Source: an uncultured Candidatus Altimarinota bacterium (GTDB lineage Bacteria; Patescibacteriota; Gracilibacteria; BD1-5; UBA6164). From it: a stretch of DNA of 24,859 nt. The stretch is taken from contig CALHAQ010000022.1 of the NCBI GenBank assembly GCA_937931775.1, forward strand, positions 1 through 24,859. Reading direction: 5' to 3'. Shown in pieces: positions 16,809-24,859 of the stretch. How positions within the stretch are numbered: position 1 is the stretch's first letter; the number at the start of each line of letters is the position of its first letter. The position numbers and the translations under genes are program-made. The notes beneath the pieces are model-generated. The model worked only from the letters and a program-made list of their open reading frames with translations, made no database searches and was not told the origin of the DNA.

Positions 16809-16892
16809 TGGTGCCCAGGGCGAGACTCGAACTCGCACGCGTTAAGCACTGGTTTCTAAGACCAGCGTGTCTACCAATTCCACCACCTGGGC
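16809..16892 (-). tRNA. tRNA-Leu (TAG)
   Basis: 84 nt with encoded CCA; acceptor GCCCAGG/CCTGGGC, anticodon stem CTGGT/ACCAG with loop CTTAGAA (anticodon TAG), a long variable arm typical of Leu, and T-loop GTTCGAGTC. Confidence 0.93.
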
Positions 16893-17006
16893 TTATAGAC
16901 TGTATAAGTTTTCATCTAAGACTTTGTCATTCTCAAACCTTTGACTTGAGAGGCATAAATTTCTTTCGACTTGCAGTAAACTGCTCGTCGCAAGGGAAAT
17001 TTAATT

Positions 17007-17091
17007 TGGTGGGCAGTGAGGGATTCGAACCCCCGAAGGCGTAGCCAGGGGATTTACAGTCCCCCCCATTTGACCGCTCTGGTAACTGCCC
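17007..17091 (-). tRNA. tRNA-Tyr (GTA)
   Basis: 85 nt with encoded CCA; acceptor GGGCAGT/ACTGCCC, anticodon stem GGGGA/TCCCC with loop CTGTAAA (anticodon GTA), class II variable arm and T-loop GTTCGAATC. Confidence 0.93.
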
Positions 17092-17170
17092 AAAAGTGGA
17101 AAACCTCAGCTCTAATTCTTTGCATCTCGGCAGAGAGTGAAAGCTGAGGTTTTCTAGTGTAAGTATTCAA

Positions 17171-17246
17171 TGGAGCCACTTGTCGGAGTTGAACCGACGA
17201 CCCTTCGCTTACAAGGCGAGCGCTCTACCAACTGAGCTAAAGTGGC
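17171..17246 (-). tRNA. tRNA-Thr (TGT)
   Basis: 76 nt with encoded CCA; acceptor GCCACTT/AAGTGGC, D-arm AGCTCAGTTGGTAGAGC, anticodon loop CTTGTAA (anticodon TGT), T-loop GTTCAACTC. First gene of the Thr-Tyr-Leu cluster. Confidence 0.93.
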
Positions 17247-17267
17247 TAAGATAACTTAGCGAGACAC

Positions 17268-17295
17268 ATCTTATTTTGAATACACCTAAAGTCAA
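17268..17295 (-). promoter_or_regulatory. Promoter of the tRNA Thr-Tyr-Leu operon
   Basis: TTGACT (17295-17290), a 16-nt spacer and TAAGAT (17273-17268) on the minus strand, about 22 nt before tRNA-Thr. It may also serve rpmE, since no terminator is seen between. Confidence 0.6.
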
Positions 17296-17301
17296 ATTTT
17301 T

Positions 17302-17329
17302 TTGCAGTATTTTTTACTTATCTTATACT
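17302..17329 (+). promoter_or_regulatory. Probable miaA promoter
   Basis: TTGCAG (17302-17307), a 16-nt spacer and TATACT (17324-17329), divergent from the tRNA promoter and 33 nt before the miaA GTG. Confidence 0.45.
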
Positions 17330-17361
17330 CAATATATATTAGCTATTAATGTATCTATTTC

Positions 17362-18246
17362 GTGACCTATATAGAGCGAGTTCAAGAATTTCTAAAAAGA
17401 GCGTCAAACAAGCAAAAGCTTATCGTTATTTATGGTCCAACAGGTTCTGGGAAGACAGCTATGAGTATAGAGATCGCAAAATATTTGGACACTGAGATTA
17501 TCTCAACGGACAGTAGGCAGATATTTAAATATATGGATATCTGAACAGGGAAGATCACTCACGAGGAGATGGAATGAGTGAAGCATCATATGCTGGATAT
17601 TATAAATCCTGATGAATCATTTTCTATGTGAGAATTTGTGAGGCAATCTGAGAAAATAATAGAGAGACTGTGGTCAGAGAATAAAGTGCCAATGCTCGTT
17701 GGAGGTACAGGACTTTATATAGATAGCCTGATATTTGAAAGAAATGCAGCTGAGGTAGCATCTGATCCAGAGCTCAGAAAACAGTTAGATCTACTGAGTA
17801 ATGAGGAGCTCTATAATAAACTTGTAGAAATAGATCCAGAGTATGCAGCAGAGATCCATCCGAATAATAGACCATATATAGAAAGAGGAATTGAAATCAT
17901 GAAGCTTACAGGAAAATCAAAGAGAGAATTTCGAGCAGAAAAAAACCTACTCTATGATGTACTATTTCTCACTCCAGATTATGGTGATAGGGCAAATCTC
18001 TATAATAGAATCAATACAAGAGTAGAAATGATGTTTGATGCCTGAGCAGAAGAGGAAGTTAGATCACTTGTAGAAAAATGATATAAGAAGGATGATTTTG
18101 GAATGAACTCTATAGGGTATAGAGAATTCTTTCCGTATTTTGAGTGAAAAATTACTAAATCAGAAGTTATAGCGCAAATACAACAAAATTCTCGAAATTA
18201 CGCAAAGAGACAACTCACTTGGTTTCGAAAATATACAGATTTTTAG
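17362..18246 (+). CDS. miaA: tRNA dimethylallyltransferase
   Basis: A 294-residue enzyme that adds the isopentenyl group to A37 of tRNAs reading U-starting codons. The P-loop GPTGSGKT is at 25-32, the STDSRQIFKYMDIGTGK segment at 48-64 carries the catalytic Asp region, GGTGLY is at 114-119, and the end shows the RQLTWFRK motif. The start is GTG: an in-frame stop (17347) precedes it, no ATG lies between, and the P-loop is only 24 residues in. Slightly shorter than the usual 300-315. It is divergent from a tRNA cluster that includes tRNA-Leu and tRNA-Tyr, classes of tRNA that MiaA can modify. Confidence 0.95.
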
Positions 18247-18422
18247 AGTATTAAATAAACATTAATTGCCCTATACAAGAATAGTTATAAAGTCAACGGA
18301 TATTTATTGTTTCAATAAAGGGAATGTGATAATCTATAGAAGTCAGTGTTCTTTAAGAAATTCTTTGATTTTTCCTCTTTGGCTTATATACTTGTGTTAA
18401 TCTCTAATACCTAGATATATAC
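18247..18422. other. Intergenic region without recognised feature
   Basis: AT-rich DNA after the miaA stop. I see no long hairpin with a T-run and no ORF; TTGGCT near 18382 with a TCTAAT about 18 nt later might be a weak promoter for the next gene. Confidence 0.4.
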
Positions 18423-18719
18423 ATGAATATTCAGTTAGAAAAATTATTTGAAAAACACGAGTTTTCTGCAAAAGATAAATATGATTTTATGCAGATATAC
18501 TCACTACTTCCCAGCTTTAAAAAAGTAAATGTTGTAGATAACTTTCAAGAAATTGTCGCAAGTATAGGTCATCTAAAAAAAGATATGCTCTTAGAACAGG
18601 AAATACTCTTTGGCTCTACTCTGAAAACAATAGAAGAAAGATTAAAAAATATGAAGCAGGACAATATTTCTCAAAAAACAAAAGGAAATATAGAGCTCCT
18701 CAAAAACACTCTTTCGTAA
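18423..18719 (+). CDS. Hypothetical helical protein
   Basis: A 98-residue protein, ATG to TAA, with no TGA codon. It is predicted mostly helical by composition (many Lys, Glu, Leu; KLFEKHEFSAKDKYDFMQIY) and has no membrane segment. No family is recognised. It lies 44 nt before another small helical gene on the same strand, ending at the same terminator, so they form a probable two-gene operon. Confidence 0.65.
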   Translation: MNIQLEKLFEKHEFSAKDKYDFMQIYSLLPSFKKVNVVDNFQEIVASIGHLKKDMLLEQEILFGSTLKTIEERLKNMKQDNISQKTKGNIELLKNTLS

Positions 18720-18763
18720 AATACGGAAAACACAAAAATAAAAATACATACTAATATATATCT

Positions 18764-19054
18764 ATGCCAGTTAGCTCAGGACTACAAAAATACTTTGATT
18801 CTCAATATAAGAAGAAGTCAAAGGGAGAAATGGGACAAAAGTTTGAAGATCTTGCATGACAAATAGATCCTGCTTTTATGCAAAGCTTTGAAGCGTTTCA
18901 TGATAAATTGCTTGATATAGTAGATGAAAATCCACAGGCAGAAGAAATGGTAGTAGAAGAAATATCAAATCTTGATATGAAGCTCAAAAATTCAGGAAGA
19001 AAACATGATATGAAAAAAGCAGCAGCCATAATTAGATCCTCAGAAAATGCATAA
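18764..19054 (+). CDS. Hypothetical helical protein
   Basis: A 96-residue protein, ATG to TAA, with one TGA glycine (LAGQID). Acidic and Met-rich in the middle (AEEMVVEEISNLDMKLKNSG), soluble, no recognised domain. It shares a transcript with the preceding small gene and is followed by a clear terminator. Confidence 0.65.
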
Positions 19055-19066
19055 CAATTAAAACCT

Positions 19067-19089
19067 CCTCTAGAAATAGAGGTTTTTTT
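19067..19089 (+). terminator. Terminator with GAAA tetraloop
   Basis: CCTCTA (19067-19072), loop GAAA, TAGAGG (19077-19082), then T7 to 19089. The T-run also contains the minus-strand nth stop codon, and the stem may act in both directions. Confidence 0.9.
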
Positions 19090-19726
19090 AATCAAAAACT
19101 TTGTCTTTATACGAGCAGGCATCTATAAGAGGACAATTTCAACATTTAGGTTTTCTTGCAATGCAGTGATATCTTCCAAATAATATAAGTGTATTATGGA
19201 GTGGAGCGAGATCCTCAGCATTAAATATCTTTTCAGCCTTTTTATCTGTTTCCAGTGGAGACTTTGTTTTTACGATTCCAATCCTATTAAGGACTCTATG
19301 TACATGAGTATCCACTCAAAGAAAGGGAGCATTTTCAGTTACTGAGAGGAAAACCTTTGCAGTCTTAATCCCCACTCATGGCAGAGCTGTAAGCTCAGCA
19401 ATAGTCTTTGGTGGAAGGGAATTATGTTTATCTACTAAGATATGGCAGGTCTTATAAATATTCTTTGCCTTGTTGTTAAAGAATGAAACAGAGTTAATAA
19501 ATTCAGTGATTTCTTCTACTCACAGTTTTATCCCATCCTCAGGAGTTTTAAAGAACTCAAAAAAGTTCCTATTGATAATATTTACCTGTTTGTCTGTAGC
19601 CTGCGCTGACATCAGAATAGCTATAAGCAGCTGAAACTCATTTCCATGCTCAAGCTCAGTCTTCGCGTCAGGATACATCTCAAATACAGCTGCCTTCAGA
19701 GCATCTATACGTTCTTGTCTCTTCAT
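19088..19726 (-). CDS. nth: Endonuclease III, base-excision DNA glycosylase/AP lyase
   Basis: A 212-residue protein, normal for the family, ATG at 19726. It removes oxidised pyrimidines and nicks the abasic site. The helix-hairpin-helix motif LPGVGIKTAK holds the catalytic Lys121, and Asp139 is in VDTHVHR. Four cysteines C188, C195, C198 and C204 have the C-x6-C-x2-C-x5-C spacing of the [4Fe-4S] cluster. Under the standard code the reading frame is cut at residue 69 by a TGA; read as Gly it continues normally. Confidence 0.97.
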
Positions 19727-19782
19727 ATTTTTTGGACCTAGTAGTTTATTTCTTATAATCGTGATAATTCTAATTATAAATC

Positions 19783-20529
19783 ATGTACAGTAAACCTTTT
19801 TATATCACCCGACCTGTTTGAAACAATGTATTTTCTTACGAGGATAGAGATAATAAGCAGCTCTATGTTCCAAGTTTAAAGAAAATACAAGATTTTAGCG
19901 AGATACAGCTTTTATGAAAGTCCCAAGATAAGATAACATTTGAGGAGTATGATTTTGATGGCAAGATGCAGTCTTGTTATGGTTTAGAGAATCTTTATGA
20001 AATGCGATGGAGAGATAAACCCCTCTATTTAGTAGATAACCATAACCATGTGTTCTATTTTTGGTATCTCATGCGAGAAAAGTGAATTATATCAGATGAT
20101 AATCTCCTCTACCATATGGATGAGCACGCTGATACTCGTGATCCATGAGAATATCTCATGAAACCAGACTCTCAAGATTTACAGAAAGTTTTTGACTACA
20201 CCAATTTCTTTCTCAATGTTGGAAATTATATTATTCCAGCAGAGAAAGAATGACTTATCTGAGAAACAGTACAGATTCGCTCACAAGATGCTTTAGAGAA
20301 ATATACATCATGAGAATATAAAAAAATAGAAAAAGGAGATAGAAAAATAATTCTCAATCTTGATCTTGATTTTTTTGAACCAGAGCTCGATTTCATAGAT
20401 TATGAACTCAAGAAAAAAGTGATTCTCAATATAGCAAAAAAATCTGATATAATAACAGTTTGTACCTCTCCTTATTTTATTGATCAAGACAGAGCATTAG
20501 AAGTGTTTAGAGATATATTTGACAAGTAA
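19783..20529 (+). CDS. UPF0489 family protein
   Basis: A 248-residue protein, ATG to TAA, with six or more TGA glycines. The diagnostic segments are DNHNHVFYFW near residue 90, HMDEHADTRDP near 117 and LNLDLDFFEP near 205; this His/Asp pattern resembles the metal-binding residues of the arginase/deacetylase fold to which UPF0489 (C5orf22-like) has been related. The role is unknown: a metal-dependent amidohydrolase is possible. It is divergent from nth, with 56 nt between start codons. Confidence 0.75.
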
Positions 20530-20575
20530 GTTAGATGTACTAAAATAATTACAGTTTATTTCAAATTAAACGAAA

Positions 20576-21574
20576 TTGATAATAAGTAAAAAAACTTCTA
20601 TACGTCCTCTTGAGTGAGATGAGGAATTTATTTGACCTAGCCAAGTTCCCCCAATTCAATTCTCATATACAGATACTAACACAGTATTGACATGAGAAAA
20701 AGCTACGAAATTAGATAAAAATAATTTATTAAGTATTTCTAGCCAATTACAAGAGGCTGAGATAATATTTTCTGATCTAGATAATACTCTGGTTCAATCT
20801 AAATATCCAATGACTTCAGAAATGGCTCAAGTATTTTCTGAATTACTTAAAATAAAAAAAATAGTTATTGTTACTTGAGGTACAATAGAAACTATAGTGA
20901 AAAATGTACTAGGCCAGATTAAGAATTATTGTACTAATGATCAATTATGAAATTTAGTATTATTACCTCTCCTATGAAATGAGACTTGGGAATTTGATGA
21001 CAATACAAGTAATTATGAAAAAATTTGAGAAATAGAAAGGTCTGTTATATTACCAATACATATAGCAGCATTAGAAAAAGGAATAAACATGGCTTTGGAT
21101 GAATTTTGAAGACCAAATGTTCCTTTTGAATTAGATGATGTTATAGAAAAGAGAGGGGTTGATACAACAAAATTTATGGCTATATCTTATTTTTGACAAA
21201 ATGTTCCTCATGAATATGCGCATATAAAAGATACGTGGGATTCAGATAGAAAAAAACGAGAGGACCTCATTCAATTAATTTATAAGCACCTAGATCCAAA
21301 ATATAAAGAGTGATGAATGTTTCACAACTTATTTGATTTTAGAACAGGATGAAGCACTTCAATAGATATAACGATACGTTGATTTGATAAAGGGTCATGA
21401 TTAGAAAATTTCTTTCTACATCGTCAGAATATTCAAAGAAAAGATACAATCTTTTTAGGAGATAGTTTTACCCAAGAGTGAAACGATGAACCTATTCTGA
21501 GAACAGGAGTACTTGGAATTGATGTATGAGATCAAAATAAAACATTAGCTTTACTACAAAAAATAACTTCATAA
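20576..21574 (+). CDS. HAD-IIB phosphatase, phosphomannomutase-like
   Basis: A 332-residue reading from TTG 20576; no ATG exists between the upstream in-frame stop and the catalytic motif, so the start is uncertain. HAD motif I is FSDLDNTLV with Asp67 and Asp69; motif II is IVIVTGG; the cap is followed by GGSTSIDITIRGFDKGSGL and FLGDSFTQEGND, which follow the eukaryotic-type phosphomannomutase/sucrose-phosphatase pattern (GGxTSVDVxPxGWDK, FxGDxxxxGGND). The glycine before ND is Glu-Gly here (TGA). The reaction could be sugar-phosphate isomerisation or dephosphorylation. About 60 residues before motif I are extra and unassigned. Confidence 0.7.
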
Positions 21575-21620
21575 TTGATTTTGAGTATTTTAGAAAAGCG
21601 TGAAATAAATGAAATAAAAG

Positions 21621-21641
21621 CATCTCTGTAGAGCAGAGATG
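21621..21641. terminator. Hairpin between HAD and unknown gene
   Basis: A perfect 8-bp stem CATCTCTG (21621-21628) with CAGAGATG (21634-21641), loop TAGAG. It has A-rich rather than T-rich DNA after it on the plus strand, so on that strand it is a poor terminator; on the minus strand CTTTTATTT follows. Confidence 0.4.
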
Positions 21642-21686
21642 AAAAAACTACAGAATCAAGCAAAAAAAATTTATAAAAACTATTAT

Positions 21687-22274
21687 ATGCTATCTAGTAC
21701 TACTGACATAATAGAATCATCAGCTTGATGAGATGGAGTATATGTAACATGCCTGCATGAGCATGAATCAGCAAGCCTTACATCACATTCCTCTCTTCCA
21801 AAAGGATCTCCTGACCCGATTATGTGTCATATTCAAACTTGTGTACTCATGATGTTATGAGACAATTACTTGTGTCCGCATACTAGCCTTGGTAACGATA
21901 CAGCTATAGATGGTGGTGCCTTTAATCGATTAATGAAGAGAATTTCAAGATTAGATGACTGAGAGCATTCATTTCATTTGAAAAGTGATATACGGGTGAT
22001 TCATAGCTTTAAATCTTTTTTAGATAGGCTCATGAGGTTCTCATATGTGTGATGATCTATGTTTCCTATATTATGAGAACTTCCAAAACATAGGGAACAA
22101 GAGACGATATCTAAGTATATTATGGAAATGAAAGAGATGTTATTACGAAGGAAATATAATCCTCTCCCTATTCTTAATGCTTGAGAGAGGATAAGATTTA
22201 ATTTTCTTATGAAGAAAATACAAATTTATGAAATAGATATAATAGAAGATATTTTATCTAGACTACAAAAATAA
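21687..22274 (+). CDS. Hypothetical protein
   Basis: A 195-residue protein, ATG to TAA, with about ten TGA glycines. The N-terminal half is rich in His and Cys (CLHEHES, MCHIQTC, LCPHTS), which suggests a metal site; the C-terminal half is helical and basic (MEMKEMLLRRKYN). No family is recognised. It follows the HAD gene by 112 nt with a hairpin between, and ends at its own terminator. Confidence 0.6.
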
Positions 22275-22301
22275 AAAACTCTCGAATTTAGAGAGTTTTT
22301 T
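22274..22301. terminator. Bidirectional terminator
   Basis: AACTCTC (22277-22283) with GAGAGTT (22291-22297), loop of 7, with A on the left and T on the right; it lies between convergent genes. Confidence 0.85.
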
Positions 22302-22319
22302 ATTTTATAAGAGTTTGAA

Positions 22320-22853
22320 CTATTTTGGCATTACAGCCTCAATAGCACCAAATGTTGCTTCTTTTCCAGCTGGGATAAGTATCGTAACAGTATCTCAGAT
22401 ATCAGCTTTAAAATGAGTTACAGCTGCTGTAAGTACGTCATATGATACTCCGTCAGATACTATTTGATACTTTCCTTTATCTTGCGTGAGGAGTCCTGTT
22501 TTTGTTTCTCTTTCTATCTGTTTGATTTGTTTATAGAGCATCTTTCCAGATCCATCTATTGTGAGTTTCATTCTATCTCATTGTACGAGCTTTGATTTAC
22601 TTGCGTAGTTTACAGGTACTATATACTTGTTGTTATCAACTCCGAGCATATCTTCACCAGTAAAGACTCCTTCTACGATTTTACTCTCACCACTTTCATA
22701 CTGAGAAAGACCCTTGGTATCGAGATCAAGGTTTGCAGAGAGATCAATATTTTCTTCTTCTAGAATTTCTTTGAGGAGCTTTTTAGCGTTTTTGAGAGAT
22801 TTCTCAGCGCTGTCAATAAAGTCTCTTATTGCAGCGATTCGTTTTTTAGTCAT
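22320..22853 (-). CDS. Conserved CPR-type coiled-coil plus beta-domain protein
   Basis: A 177-residue protein, ATG at 22853 and TAG stop, joined across a TGA glycine at residue 92. Residues 1-45 form a Lys/Glu-rich coiled coil. The rest is a beta-rich region with VEGVFTGEDM, IVPVNYASKSKLVQGD and MLYKQI-type segments. I recall very similar hypothetical proteins in many Patescibacteria, but no established function; a small nucleic-acid or RNA-polymerase-associated factor would fit the coiled-coil plus beta layout (compare GreA) without being shown. Confidence 0.7.
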
Positions 22854-22938
22854 CTTGCTTTGTATATTTATTTTTGTAAATCTATATATATTCTACAGAA
22901 AATAGGCATTTTTGTAAACAAACTGGACTTTACTTTCT

Positions 22939-23943
22939 CTATAAATACCACTGCAATACACTTTGAATTTGAGGAGCAAACAGTAGAACTCATATATATC
23001 CGGACGCAATAAATGGACCAAAGGGAATATGGTGATCAAAAGTAGATTTTCTTCCATTTTTTATTTTGAATCTCAGTATGAGAAATATTCACACGATACT
23101 TCCGATGATATAGCATATCATCCATGCTGGAAACGCGAGAGATACTCAGGTGAGAAGTCACATCAGTATTCCTATTCGCAAATCTCACTGTCACATAGCT
23201 TTCCCTCCAGATAAGAGTATTTGCAAGAAGAAAGAGATAAATACTCATAGAGCTGCTATAGTCCCAGAGAGCAGAGCTGAGTCGCTATAAGAGCTACCTG
23301 ATAGTGTCATATATCCTCATAAGAGGATAATACATCAGAGAACGAGTAAACAATCATGCAGCTCACTCAGACCAGCGAGCATAATATAGTAGAGGAGAGC
23401 TAATACTCATAGACATATTACTATAGTCCATATATCGATTCCTCCTGCAGTTAAGTAGGGAATAATAGGATATCAGTATCATTGGAACAAGAGAGCTCAC
23501 AGAGCAAGGATATTTGCAATGAAGACACTACTCTCAGGAATCTCCATATAGAGAATATCGTAGAATACATATATAACCGTAAAAAACATAATACTCACAA
23601 AAAATATCATACGACTCCATTCGAATATGCTTCCATTAAAGATCAGGTTTTTATCTATGAGAAAATACCCTACTGCTATAAATAAGATTCACATCACAAC
23701 CTCGAGTAGAGGATAAATAGCTGAAATATGACTTTTACATCATTTGCATTTTCCTCATTGAAATAGCCATGAAAATATAGGAACTAGCTCCAAAGCCGAT
23801 AGATCTCTCTCGCAAGTTTTACAATGACTTCTACCAGTCCACATTCCACCTTCCTGGCTGCGGATTCTGTAGATTATTACTGAAGCAAAACTCCCAAACA
23901 TGGTTCAGAAAATAAATAGGAATGTATAAAAAAAGAGATTCAT
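22939..23943 (-). CDS. pilD: Prepilin peptidase (type IV pilin processing)
   Basis: A 334-residue polytopic membrane protein that cleaves prepilin leaders and methylates the new N-terminus. The first segment GSFASVIIYRI is typical; two CxxC pairs C41/C44 and C66/C69 form the cytoplasmic zinc site. The catalytic aspartates are Asp129 in YDILYMEIP and Asp254 in GQGD, where both glycines are TGA. About eight hydrophobic segments follow. It is somewhat longer than most (250-290) because of an extended middle loop. It starts 9 nt after the NTF2-like gene stop. Confidence 0.93.
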
Positions 23944-23952
23944 GTATTCATT

Positions 23953-24306
23953 TTATATATTACGTACTTCGATATGCCTTAGTTTTCATTCATGAACTAT
24001 GACACTTTCAACTCAAGGTCTAGATATACTTTCTCAGTCTAATGTTTCTGCGCTAAATAAAAAGTGAATTTTAAATATATTTTCAGATACTTCTTCAATT
24101 GTTTCTATTTTCCAGTTTTGCGATTTGAGTCATCAGAAGAAAGTATTTTTCATGTTGATAATATTCTCTTTTCAAAAATGCAGTCCTACATTATCAGAGC
24201 TATAAGATACTTGTTCATCGAGCAACTGAGATATAGCATCTATATTTCCAGCATTTGAAAGCTCGAAGTAGTGGAGTATGAGGTCTTTATTGTTCATTTG
24301 GTTCAT
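23953..24306 (-). CDS. NTF2/SnoaL-like small protein
   Basis: A 117-residue protein from ATG 24306; a second ATG at 24297 gives 114. The N-terminus (LILHYFELSNAGNIDAISQLLDE) and the later IHFLFSAETLDG segment have the layout of the SnoaL/NTF2-like cone fold, which binds small molecules; the family is assigned by pattern, not by catalytic residues. It overlaps the end of the photolyase gene in another frame by about 11-20 nt and is followed closely by the prepilin peptidase gene. Confidence 0.6.
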
Positions 24307-24859
24307 GGTTAGGATTTTTATAGAGTTCTCTGGTTACTCTCGTCTCGATTCTATGATCTACTATAGGTTTTTGATAAGCGAGATCAAACTCGAGTGGATT
24401 ATGAATAGCTTTGATGCTTTCCAGATTAACCTCAGGGAGATATTTTTTGATATATATAGCTTGTTTATCAAACTTTTCACTTTGAAGAATAGGATTAAAT
24501 ATCCTTAGTGGTTTTGGATCAGCTCCCACGCTTGCTCCCCATTGCCAATTCCCGAGATTCACAGCTTCATCATAGTCTAGCAGCATCTTTTTGAAATACT
24601 GTTCTCCGAGTCTCCAGTCTATATGCATGTCTTTGGTCAGAAAACTCGCAACAATCATACGCGCTCTTCCATGCATCCAGTTGGTTGCGTTGAGTTGTTT
24701 CATTGCAGCATCGACTACAGGGTATCCCGTTTCTCCTTTACACCATTTTTGAAATAGTACTTCATCGTTCGACCACTCTATATGTCTTCGTTTTTCTTGA
24801 AATTCTGTATGTTTTGTATCAGGAAAATTATAGAGTATTTGATGCCAAAATTCTCTCCA
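24287..24859 (-). CDS. phr: Deoxyribodipyrimidine photolyase, C-terminal part
   Basis: The last 190 residues of a class I CPD photolyase, cut by the window edge; stop TAA at 24289-24287. Light-driven repair of cyclobutane dimers using FAD. The FAD-binding region is clear: GYPVVDAAM, NATNWMHGRARM, LDYDEAVNLGNWQWGAS, GADPKPLRIFNP and KFDKQAIYIKKYLPE, in the right order. The Gly in NLGNWQW and others use GGN. It is first of a minus-strand cluster with the NTF2-like and pilD genes. Confidence 0.93.
   Translation of the reverse strand, partial: WREFWHQILYNFPDTKHTEFQEKRRHIEWSNDEVLFQKWCKGETGYPVVDAAMKQLNATNWMHGRARMIVASFLTKDMHIDWRLGEQYFKKMLLDYDEAVNLGNWQWGASVGADPKPLRIFNPILQSEKFDKQAIYIKKYLPEVNLESIKAIHNPLEFDLAYQKPIVDHRIETRVTRELYKNPNHEPNEQ

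Noticed and set aside
16740..17006. Similar spacer sequences before tRNA-Leu and tRNA-Tyr (both with a CGCAAG-type stretch then AATTT)
   Set aside because: The likeness is short and could be leftover tRNA duplication or chance; not enough to call a repeat.
16523..17044. Protein-coding ORFs overlapping rpmE and the tRNA-Leu/Tyr genes
   Set aside because: They are read-through of tRNA sequence or out-of-frame shadows of L31.
1..24859. CRISPR array, insertion sequence, integrase or prophage
   Set aside because: No regularly spaced repeats, transposase or integrase motifs and no tRNA-flanking direct repeats were seen.

Overview
The window is AT-rich bacterial DNA in which TGA is read as glycine (translation table 25) rather than as stop. 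The evidence is direct. Conserved catalytic glycines are written TGA: the RecQ Walker A loop (TGGGKS), both glycines of the prepilin-peptidase GQGD motif and two glycines in the Nudix box. Reading frames broken under the standard code join into full-length proteins with normal TAA/TAG ends. Code 25 is known from the candidate phyla Gracilibacteria and Absconditabacteria (SR1), so the organism is most likely one of these Patescibacteria (CPR). The identification rests on code, composition and gene content only.

Layout. 158-2406 (+): two adjacent, divergent prephenate-dehydratase-like proteins. 2414-5086 (-): a Rel-type (p)ppGpp synthetase followed by a PAS-PAS-PAS-GAF sensor protein with no output domain. 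5187-5836 (-): a GC-rich cassette with its own sigma70-like promoter, structured leader, ribosome binding site, 143-codon secreted-protein ORF and hairpin terminators. It looks unlike everything around it and has not taken up the TGA-glycine code. 5947-10487 (+): RecQ, a YaaA-family protein, and a membrane-anchored fusion of alpha/beta hydrolase and VanY-type D,D-carboxypeptidase. 10513-11812 (-): a sortase and a small membrane protein. 11960-13150 (+): Nudix hydrolase, a degenerate metallo-beta-lactamase-fold protein and a small membrane protein. 13277-13750 (+): a 2OG-Fe(II)-oxygenase-like protein bracketed by two copies of the same terminator palindrome.

13789-17246 (-) is a translation block: tRNA-Gln, rplL and rplJ with an L10 leader, a hypothetical gene, a DinJ/YafQ toxin-antitoxin pair, rpmE, and tRNAs Leu, Tyr and Thr under one promoter. 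miaA (tRNA isopentenylation) is divergent from the tRNA operon. 18423-22274 holds two small unknown proteins, endonuclease III (nth, -), a UPF0489 protein, a phosphomannomutase-like HAD hydrolase and an unknown protein. 22320-24859 (-): a conserved CPR-type coiled-coil protein, then an operon of photolyase (cut by the window end), an NTF2-like protein and prepilin peptidase.

The genes fit a small-genome, surface-attached episymbiont or predator: type IV pilin processing, sortase and cell-wall peptidase for the surface; RecQ, Nth, photolyase and Nudix for DNA and nucleotide repair; Rel, toxin-antitoxin and YaaA for stress. No insertion sequence, CRISPR array or integrase is visible. The observations most worth following are the unrecoded GC-rich cassette, the paired prephenate-dehydratase-like proteins with an altered TRF motif, the hydrolase-carboxypeptidase fusion, and the Rel plus orphan-sensor operon.
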